A stretch of DNA of 5,014 bases, taken from contig JAQGLQ010000053.1 in assembly GCA_028292785.1 (NCBI GenBank), positions 1 to 5,014 of the forward strand, given 5' to 3'. The translations under genes and the position numbers were made by a program. Under the pieces are notes generated by a model, which was not told the origin of the DNA, did no database searches, and worked only from the letters and a program-made list of their open reading frames with translations. Positions within the stretch are counted from its first letter, which is position 1, and each line of letters begins with the position of its first letter. Below are positions 1 through 3,827 of the stretch, in pieces. Source of the DNA: Noviherbaspirillum sp. (GTDB taxonomy: Bacteria > Pseudomonadota > Gammaproteobacteria > Burkholderiales > Burkholderiaceae).

Positions 1-132
1 AAGGTGGGCGCCAACGGCATGCTCGAAGCTATACCGGCTGCCACGCCGGTGGCCGCTTTCGTCCTCACCAACGCCGGTCTCATGGCCAATCTGACGCTTG
101 AGGGCACCAGAATCGCGCCGCTAAAGCTCTGA
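1..132 (+). CDS. C-terminal end of a YSC84/SYLF-type lipid-binding protein (partial)
   Basis: The first reading frame is open from the left edge to a TGA at 130-132 and gives 43 residues. The tail contains the pieces VLTNAGLMANLTLEG and TRIAPLKL. In the SYLF (YSC84/Ysc84 actin-binding-like) family the domain typically closes with a Gly-Leu-hydrophobic-Ala-x-hydrophobic-Ser/Thr-Leu-Glu-Gly strand, and this tail fits that pattern well. Bacterial members are usually around 190-250 residues with a lipoprotein or secretion signal and are thought to bind phospholipid at the envelope; neither the signal nor the body of the domain is visible here. The gene converges on the next one, with only 2 bp between the stop codons, so no separate terminator fits between them. 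The family call rests on a short tail and is likely rather than certain. Confidence 0.65.
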   Translation, partial: KVGANGMLEAIPAATPVAAFVLTNAGLMANLTLEGTRIAPLKL

Positions 133-134
133 GC

Positions 135-926
135 TCACCGCTGCCCGTTCAGGGATGCGCCAACACAAGTGATGCGGCCCGCGGTCGCCCGGGCATCGGC
201 TTCTTCGCGCGTCCCATGCTGCGTGACGATGTATTTATCGCCGCCGTCGGCACTCGGGCTAAGGTAAATATTCAGATAGAGATCGTGCGCATCGGGCACG
301 TTCTCGAGGAATCTCGGCCCGTTCTCCGAGAGCTGTCCATCAAGGGTGAAGACGGTCACGATGTCATCGTCGGCGATATAGCCGTGCACCTTGTACACCG
401 GATGCCTTGCTCTTGTAGTAATGATCTCCACCGGCTGCTTCGTCGTCACCGTGCGCAGAGGGCGGCTGAAATTGAGCGGCGGCATGTCATCAAAGTTGAT
501 GACTTTTTCCTTGGGTACGGGCTCGGGGGGCGGCGGCTCGGTTTTAGGCGGCTCTCGTCCGGGCGGATCACGGTGCGGGATGTTTTCGCCAGGGGGATCA
601 ACCTGTGGAACGGTGGCGCCTGCCGCACCCGCGTTGCCTGTGAACCGCCTGCCGTCGAGGCTTGGTTCGTGCCTGCCTGCGCCCATGCGTTCCGCGCCGC
701 CCCCTCCCGCCGATTCAAGCTCCGGCTCCCTGCGACCCTGACGCTGCCGCACGACGGTTGAGGATGGCGGCCGGTCGAACGTCCTTTTTGGAACGTTGAA
801 GGCAATTTCGTAGTTGTACAACTGCTCGTCGGTCATGTCCGGATACGGCGCCGGATGTCCGCCATCGATAGTGCGAAATGCGACCACCGGCTCGCGCTTG
901 CGCAAAATGGTATTGAGAATACTCAC
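135..926 (-). CDS. Unrecognised proline-rich protein, 263 aa, GTG start
   Basis: I do not recognise this protein. The frame can begin at a TTG at 941, but the better start is the GTG at 924-926: AAGGAG lies at 933-938, six bases upstream, and is in effect used up if the TTG were the start. Three parts are visible. Residues 1-50 look folded (REPVVAF near 11-17, then DEQLYNYEIAF near 33-43). Residues 51-145 are low in complexity: charged, glycine-rich (GGGGAER) and then proline-rich, with the repeated unit DPPG at 110-113 and 120-123 and four prolines in a row near 131-134. Residues 146-263 look like a compact alternating-strand domain (YKVHGYIADDDIVTVF, then DLYLNIYLS and DKYIVTQHG). No signal peptide, membrane helix or catalytic motif is seen, so it is probably cytoplasmic. 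A broken small reading frame lies 18 bp upstream and may be co-transcribed. The opposite strand is also open over much of this stretch but lacks a comparable ribosome site. Confidence 0.7.
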   Translation of the reverse strand: MSILNTILRKREPVVAFRTIDGGHPAPYPDMTDEQLYNYEIAFNVPKRTFDRPPSSTVVRQRQGRREPELESAGGGGAERMGAGRHEPSLDGRRFTGNAGAAGATVPQVDPPGENIPHRDPPGREPPKTEPPPPEPVPKEKVINFDDMPPLNFSRPLRTVTTKQPVEIITTRARHPVYKVHGYIADDDIVTVFTLDGQLSENGPRFLENVPDAHDLYLNIYLSPSADGGDKYIVTQHGTREEADARATAGRITCVGASLNGQR

Positions 927-932
927 TTCCTG

Positions 933-938
933 CTCCTT
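933..938 (-). promoter_or_regulatory. Ribosome binding site AAGGAG that fixes the GTG start
   Basis: On the minus strand AAGGAG is followed by six bases and then the GTG at 926-924. This is the best Shine-Dalgarno on this strand and it decides the start over the longer TTG form, which would begin only one base upstream of the site itself (TTG at 941-939). Confidence 0.7.
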
Positions 939-944
939 CAACGA

Positions 945-1095
945 TTACTCGAGAACCTGCATGCCTCCCGCTGCAATGACGGTCATCGCATTCGAGGGCC
1001 CTTCCACAGGATATGCGACGACGCATGGCTCTGTATTGTTATAAACCGGCGAGCGTCACGGTGTATGCACCGCCGGTACGCATGTCGAGAAGCAT
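945..1095 (-). pseudogene. Short coding-like stretch split by an apparent one-base insertion
   Basis: Reading the minus strand from the ATG at 1093-1095, one frame runs MLLDMRTGGAYTVTLAGL and meets TAA at 1039-1041. The +1 frame then continues without a break as YNNTEPCVVAYPVEGP followed by SNAMTVIAAGGMQVLE, to a TAA at 945-947. Removing one T from the TTT run at 1043-1045 joins the two into one 49-residue protein. The downstream half has no usable early start of its own, which favours a broken or mis-sequenced gene over two separate ones. Its end lies 18 bp before the next gene's GTG, an operon-like spacing. No Shine-Dalgarno is evident before the ATG, and a TTG two codons further upstream (1101-1099) is an alternative. 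I do not recognise the product. It could also be chance, since the stretch is short. Confidence 0.4.
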
Positions 1096-1254
1096 CGGCA
1101 ATTCGACTATGGAAGACTGTGGGGGTTCGCGATCCGGAGTTTATTTGCGCATTTGCCGGAAGCCGCGCCACAATAGGCAAGCATGGCAGGCGCAACCGGC
1201 ACAAGACGGGATGAGGCATTTGCCGGGATTGGTTTTCGGCAAGACAAACCAGAA
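1096..1254. other. Non-coding gap with an 11-bp direct repeat
   Basis: This stretch lies between the small broken frame and the tRNA terminator. I see no gene in it: the reading frames crossing it are short and lack ribosome sites. It holds the direct repeat GCATTTGCCGG at 1149-1159 and 1216-1226, and a small inverted repeat TTGCCG/CGGCAA at 1220-1225 and 1237-1242. A promoter for the leftward genes should lie here, but no convincing -35/-10 pair stands out. Confidence 0.5.
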
Positions 1255-1284
1255 AAGGGGTTAGACCTCGCGATCTAACCCCTT
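1255..1284 (-). terminator. Rho-independent terminator of the tRNA-Arg transcript
   Basis: AAGGGGTTAGA at 1255-1265 and TCTAACCCCTT at 1274-1284 form a perfect 11-bp stem around an 8-base loop. Read leftward, the stem is followed by TTTTCTGG (1256 downward), a short U tract. It begins only 8 bases past the tRNA 3' end, which is the usual layout for a single tRNA transcription unit. Confidence 0.88.
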
Positions 1285-1292
1285 CGTATTAC

Positions 1293-1369
1293 TGGTGCGG
1301 CTGGCAGGAATCGAACCCACGACCCCTAGGTTCGTAGCCAAGTACTCTATCCAGCTGAGCTACAGCCGC
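1293..1369 (-). tRNA. tRNA-Arg, anticodon ACG
   Basis: The minus strand folds as a complete 77-base tRNA. The acceptor stem is GCGGCTG paired with CAGCCGC, followed by discriminator A and an encoded CCA (1293-1295). The D arm is GCTC...GAGT with GG in the loop, and the T arm is GTGGG-TTCGATT-CCTGC. The seven-base anticodon loop CTACGAA carries ACG at 1335-1333, which reads CGU/CGC/CGA after A34 is converted to inosine by TadA (family knowledge). The anticodon stem is CTTGG against CCTAG, which leaves a U-U mismatch at standard positions 29 and 41; other tRNA-Arg(ACG) genes I know of have CCAAG or another fully paired arm here. The gene has its own promoter and terminator, so it is a single-gene unit. 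Confidence 0.95.
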
Positions 1370-1379
1370 GAAAAACAAA

Positions 1380-1408
1380 AGTATAGCACGGCATCAATGG
1401 GATGTGGA
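1380..1408 (-). promoter_or_regulatory. Sigma-70 promoter of the tRNA-Arg gene
   Basis: On the minus strand TATACT (1385-1380) is preceded by TGC, making an extended -10 element. A TCCACA -35 (1408-1403, four of six to consensus) lies 17 bases upstream. Initiation about seven bases further would fall near 1373, a few bases before the mature tRNA 5' end at 1369, as expected for a tRNA unit. Confidence 0.65.
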
Positions 1409-1534
1409 AGAGGTGCTTGCCATTTTGTGTTGCCTGTCCGCAATTTCCGATGTTGTCCGTGGCGGCCTGGTTCACTCCCGACGTGTCGCTATGGCGGAAT
1501 AGCCTCATGAACTTTTGAGGGTTATCTCATCCAC

Positions 1535-1561
1535 AAAAATCTATGATAGAGTCGCCGATCG
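1535..1561 (+). promoter_or_regulatory. Weak sigma-28-like promoter upstream of the kinase
   Basis: AAAAATCT (1535-1542), 11 bases, then GCCGATCG (1554-1561) matches the sigma-28 pattern TAAAGTTT-N11-GCCGATAA at about five of eight and six of eight positions with the correct spacing. Initiation near 1568 would give a leader of roughly 70 bases. A TATGAT at 1542-1547 could instead be a sigma-70 -10 box, but no good -35 lies at the right distance. The match is partial, so this is a candidate only. Confidence 0.3.
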
Positions 1562-1572
1562 ATATTTCCGTG

Positions 1573-1584
1573 TCGAATATTCGA
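1573..1584. repeat. 12-bp palindrome TCGAATATTCGA before the kinase gene
   Basis: TCGAATATTCGA is a perfect palindrome. It also belongs to a larger imperfect inverted repeat in which ATCGATATT (1558-1566) faces AATATTCGAT (1576-1585). Its place just after the candidate start of transcription would suit an operator, but no known regulator motif is recognised. The remaining bases of 1371-1636 hold no gene. Confidence 0.4.
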
Positions 1585-1619
1585 TTCTCTTTCGCGCCGC
1601 CAGCAATCCGGAATTATTC

Positions 1620-1625
1620 AGGAAG
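1620..1625 (+). promoter_or_regulatory. Ribosome binding site AGGAAG of the kinase gene
   Basis: AGGAAG sits 11 bases before the ATG at 1637, slightly farther than ideal. It supports that start because the frame is closed by TAG at 1547-1549 and has no other start codon in between. Confidence 0.45.
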
Positions 1626-1636
1626 AACACCGAACG

Positions 1637-2722
1637 ATGGATGCAGAACAACTGCCCATTACGACCGCAAACGCATCGCTGCCGGAAACGGTTGTTTCGA
1701 ATGCGCCTTGCCTGATATTTCAGTTGGCCAGAAATGCCAGAGGCGTCCTGTCCTTTTCTTATCTAAGCCTTGGCTGCCATGCTTTGCTCGGAATGACCCC
1801 CGAGGCGTTGCATGCCAATCCCGCGATATTCCTTGATCTTGTGCTGGACGAAGACCGTCAGTCCTGCACGGATACCCTGGCTGCGTCGGCGCGCGACATG
1901 AAAGTCTGGAACTGGGAAGGCCGTATCCATATCGCCGAATGGAACGATACCAAGTGGATCAATATCCGCGCCACCCCGCGCGCACTGCCCAGGAAAGAAA
2001 TGCGGTGGGACGGGATCGTGATCAACATCACGCACGGCAAGCGCGAACAGGCTGACTATACCAAGTCGCGCGATCAGCTCGCGGAGCTTTCCGCCCATGT
2101 GCAAATGGTCAAGGAAAACGAGCGGATGCGCATCGCGCGCGAATTGCATGATGACCTTGGCGGCAATCTCACCGCAATCAAGATGGCGGTAGCCGTCATG
2201 GTGCGCAGGCTGCCGGCGGACGGCAGCGACCTGCCCGAAAAGGCGGCTTATATCGATTCCCTGGTCGACCGCACCATTGAAGCCGTGCATCGCATCTCGG
2301 CCGACCTGCGCCCGAGCATTCTCGACCTCGGTATCGTTGCCGCAATCGGCTGGCAGGCGAAGGAGTTCGAAAAGCAGTTCGGGATACCGTGCGCCGTATC
2401 GTCGAACAAGCATGAAATCGAACTCGCCTCCGACCACGCCACCGCGCTCTTCCGGATCTTCCAGGAAGCGGTCACCAACGTCGGCAAGCATGCCAGGGCC
2501 AGCCGCGTCGCGGTGCGCCTGGCGCGCACCAACCGCAGGATTTCGCTCGAGGTGACCGACGATGGGCGCGGCATCCGCGCCTCGGATCGGCTGAAGTCGA
2601 AGTCCTTCGGCATCCGGGGCATGGAAGAACGCGCGGATGCCCTCGGCGGAAACCTGATAGTGACCGGCGCCGCCGGCGGCGGCACCGTCGTGAAAATCAG
2701 TATTCCGGTCGCAAGCACATGA
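1637..2722 (+). CDS. Soluble PAS-domain sensor histidine kinase, HPK7 (NarX/DegS) class
   Basis: The 361-residue protein should autophosphorylate on a histidine and pass the phosphate to the regulator encoded just downstream. No membrane segment or signal peptide is visible, so it probably senses a cytoplasmic cue. Residues 15-135 resemble a PAS domain with its PAC tail (WNWEGRIHIAEWNDTKW near 91-107, then WDGIVINITHGKREQ). A short helical linker follows. The HisKA_3 phosphoacceptor helix has ERMRIARELHDDLGG at 162-176, with His171. The HATPase_c domain shows the N box FRIFQEAVTNVGKHA (272-286, Asn281), the DDGRG box (308-312) and GIRGMEERADALGG (325-338). All catalytic boxes are intact. The DxxxQ phosphatase motif expected after the histidine reads D172-D-L-G-G176, so the glutamine is replaced by glycine. 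The ATG at 1637 is the first start in the frame. The stop overlaps a mini-ORF that leads into the regulator gene. Confidence 0.93.
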   Translation: MDAEQLPITTANASLPETVVSNAPCLIFQLARNARGVLSFSYLSLGCHALLGMTPEALHANPAIFLDLVLDEDRQSCTDTLAASARDMKVWNWEGRIHIAEWNDTKWINIRATPRALPRKEMRWDGIVINITHGKREQADYTKSRDQLAELSAHVQMVKENERMRIARELHDDLGGNLTAIKMAVAVMVRRLPADGSDLPEKAAYIDSLVDRTIEAVHRISADLRPSILDLGIVAAIGWQAKEFEKQFGIPCAVSSNKHEIELASDHATALFRIFQEAVTNVGKHARASRVAVRLARTNRRISLEVTDDGRGIRASDRLKSKSFGIRGMEERADALGGNLIVTGAAGGGTVVKISIPVAST

Positions 2723-2775
2723 GCCGCGGCCCTGCAATGAAACAAACACTCCCACTATTCAGATTGCCCACATGA
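2719..2775 (+). CDS. 18-codon mini-ORF bridging kinase and regulator by ATGA overlaps
   Basis: An ATG at 2719 overlaps the kinase stop (ATGA at 2719-2722). Its frame stays open for 18 codons (MSRGPAMKQTLPLFRLPT) and stops at TGA 2773-2775, which overlaps the regulator ATG at 2772 (ATGA again). The regulator lacks a recognisable Shine-Dalgarno, so termination and re-initiation across this relay could set its translation. The peptide shows no family resemblance and no clear ribosome site of its own. The arrangement is plain in the sequence; that it is translated is inference. Confidence 0.3.
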   Translation: MSRGPAMKQTLPLFRLPT

Positions 2776-3419
2776 CAGTAAACAGTGCGATCAAAATCGT
2801 CATCGCGGACGACCATGCGATTGTCCGCGAAGGCCTGAAACAGATCCTGGCCGACAGCAAGGACATCATCGTCACCGGCGACGCGGAAAACGGCGTGGAA
2901 GCAATCAAGCTGGTGCGCAAGGCGGAATGCGACGTCCTGCTGCTCGACATTTCCCTGCCGGATCGCAGCGGCATCGAGGTCCTGAAGCAGATCAAGAAGG
3001 AAGCGCCGAAGCTTGCCGTGCTGATGCTGTCGATGCACCGCGAGGATCAATACGCGGTGCGATCGCTGAAGGCCGGGGCATCCGGCTACATGAACAAGCA
3101 AAGCGCGCCTAACGAACTAGTCGACGCCATCCGCCAAGTCGCATCGGGAAAAAAGTATGTCAGCGAGGCGCTGGCGCAGGAACTCGCCAGCCAAGTCGGA
3201 GCAGATCGCGAGGTGCCGCTGCACGAAACGCTGTCTGATCGTGAATACCAGACCTTCATCATGATCGCTTCCGGCAAGACCGTGGGAGACATCGCCCACG
3301 AACTATCGCTGTCGGTGAAGACCATCAGCATGTACCGCTCGCGGCTGCTGCAGAAAATGAAGCTTCGCAATAACGCCGAGCTTACGCATTACGCAATCAG
3401 AAGCGAACTGGTCGAATAG
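2772..3419 (+). CDS. NarL/FixJ-family response regulator (REC + LuxR-type HTH)
   Basis: This 215-residue DNA-binding regulator is the evident partner of the upstream kinase. Residues 7-122 form a receiver domain: the acidic pair Asp13-Asp14, phosphoacceptor Asp59 in LLLDISLPDRSG, the switch Ser87 in LMLSMH, and the conserved Lys109 in GYMNKQSAP. After a short linker, residues 154-208 are a LuxR/GerE helix-turn-helix (LSDREYQTFIMIASGKTVGD, then IAHELSLSVKTISMYRSRL with the recognition helix), closing with NAELTHYAIR. This tail resembles the UvrY/GacA-like branch. The length is normal for the family and no key residue is missing. The gene lies 49 bp after the kinase on the same strand, so the two are probably one operon. 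No Shine-Dalgarno is visible before the ATG; translation may depend on the overlapping mini-ORF. The flagellin gene follows 408 bp later, making motility genes candidate targets. Confidence 0.94.
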   Translation: MTVNSAIKIVIADDHAIVREGLKQILADSKDIIVTGDAENGVEAIKLVRKAECDVLLLDISLPDRSGIEVLKQIKKEAPKLAVLMLSMHREDQYAVRSLKAGASGYMNKQSAPNELVDAIRQVASGKKYVSEALAQELASQVGADREVPLHETLSDREYQTFIMIASGKTVGDIAHELSLSVKTISMYRSRLLQKMKLRNNAELTHYAIRSELVE

Positions 3420-3570
3420 CGCGCCAGGAGCGCGGCGAATTTCGGATCGCGCCTTATATCAGGCGAAGCAAGCCGCAAAAACCGGGTCGTCATGGCCCGC
3501 CGAGACGTTCACGCAACAAATTCCTCTGTGATCCACCGCGCAAACGGCCACTCCAATCGGCGCATTTCCG

Positions 3571-3616
3571 AAAAACTTGAGACCTTGCGAAAAAAATAAA
3601 CCCCTCAAGATTTTTT
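3571..3616 (+). terminator. Imperfect inverted repeat, possible terminator of the two-component operon
   Basis: AAAAACTTGAG (3571-3581) can pair with CTCAAG (3604-3609) and, past one bulged A, with the T run at 3611-3616. CTTGAG/CTCAAG followed by ATTTTTT is the shape of an intrinsic terminator. However, the stem is AT-rich and the loop is 22 bases, so it is weak. An alternative pairing, TGC-AAAAAA (3586-3596) with TTTTTTGCA (3611-3619), shares the same T run. It could instead be a regulator site. Confidence 0.3.
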
Positions 3617-3685
3617 GCATACGGGACGAAACAAGGGTACGCAACAAGCATGCGGACGAAGCTGAAAAAATTTCAAGAATCGCAT

Positions 3686-3712
3686 TAAAGTTTTTTCGGA
3701 ACCGTACGATAA
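3686..3712 (+). promoter_or_regulatory. Sigma-28 (FliA) promoter of the flagellin gene
   Basis: TAAAGTTT (3686-3693) is an exact match to the sigma-28 -35 element. After exactly 11 bases comes TACGATAA (3705-3712), six of eight to GCCGATAA with the CGATAA core intact. Transcription would begin near 3719, giving a flagellin leader of about 110 bases. Flagellin genes are the classic FliA-dependent late class. Confidence 0.85.
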
Positions 3713-3814
3713 AGCTAACAACAAGACTGATTACCTCTGCAAATCGCCAGCGCAGGTTGGCTGAGGAAATGGGTTTTGAAGCGTACAAACGGCAATTCCA
3801 TCCCGTAATTTCGA

Positions 3815-3820
3815 TAGGAG
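3815..3820 (+). promoter_or_regulatory. Ribosome binding site TAGGAG of fliC
   Basis: TAGGAG is followed by seven bases and the ATG at 3828, an ideal spacing that fixes the flagellin start at MASVINTN, the usual flagellin N-terminus. Confidence 0.85.
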
Positions 3821-3827
3821 TCACAAA

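Larger units (their letters stand above)
3420..3827. other. 408-bp non-coding region upstream of flagellin
   Basis: No gene is supported here. A 121-codon frame on the minus strand (3459-3824, GTG start) and an 87-codon frame on the plus strand (3577-3840) cross it, but both lack ribosome sites and run through the flagellin promoter. The first part carries two small GC hairpins: CGCGC/GCGCG at 3420-3424 and 3430-3434 directly after the regulator stop, and CGCCT/AGGCG at 3450-3454 and 3461-3465. Neither has a T tract. From about 3570 to 3730 the sequence becomes AT-rich with several A and T tracts, and it holds a possible terminator, the sigma-28 promoter and the start of the flagellin leader. 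Confidence 0.6.

Noticed and set aside
216..761. 181-codon plus-strand frame across the proline-rich gene
   Set aside because: It has no ribosome site and an Arg/His/Cys-rich composition typical of an antisense shadow. The minus-strand frame has a good Shine-Dalgarno and sensible domain layout.
715..1026. 103-codon minus-strand frame overlapping the start of the proline-rich gene
   Set aside because: It shares bases with both the small broken frame and the start of the proline-rich gene in a different frame, lacks a Shine-Dalgarno, and has a shadow-like Arg/Ser/Gly-rich composition.
1293..1369. Integration (att) site at the tRNA 3' end
   Set aside because: No second copy of the tRNA 3' sequence and no integrase gene appear in the window, and the tRNA keeps its own terminator.
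1295..1510. 71-codon plus-strand frame beginning RLAGIEPTTPRF
   Set aside because: It starts inside the tRNA gene on the opposite strand; such peptides are a known artefact of translating tRNA complements.
1763..2755. 330-codon open frame on the minus strand
   Set aside because: It lies fully opposite the kinase gene, whose catalytic boxes are unmistakable. The open frame follows from the GC-rich codon pattern of the real gene, and its translation shows no family signal.
3420..3434. GC hairpin right after the regulator stop as an intrinsic terminator
   Set aside because: The five-base stem CGCGC/GCGCG is short and no T tract follows. It competes with pairing to CGCGC at 3448-3452, so it is more likely base-composition noise.
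3459..3824. 121-codon minus-strand frame in the fliC upstream region
   Set aside because: It has a GTG start without Shine-Dalgarno, covers the whole sigma-28 promoter, and its translation shows no recognisable domain.
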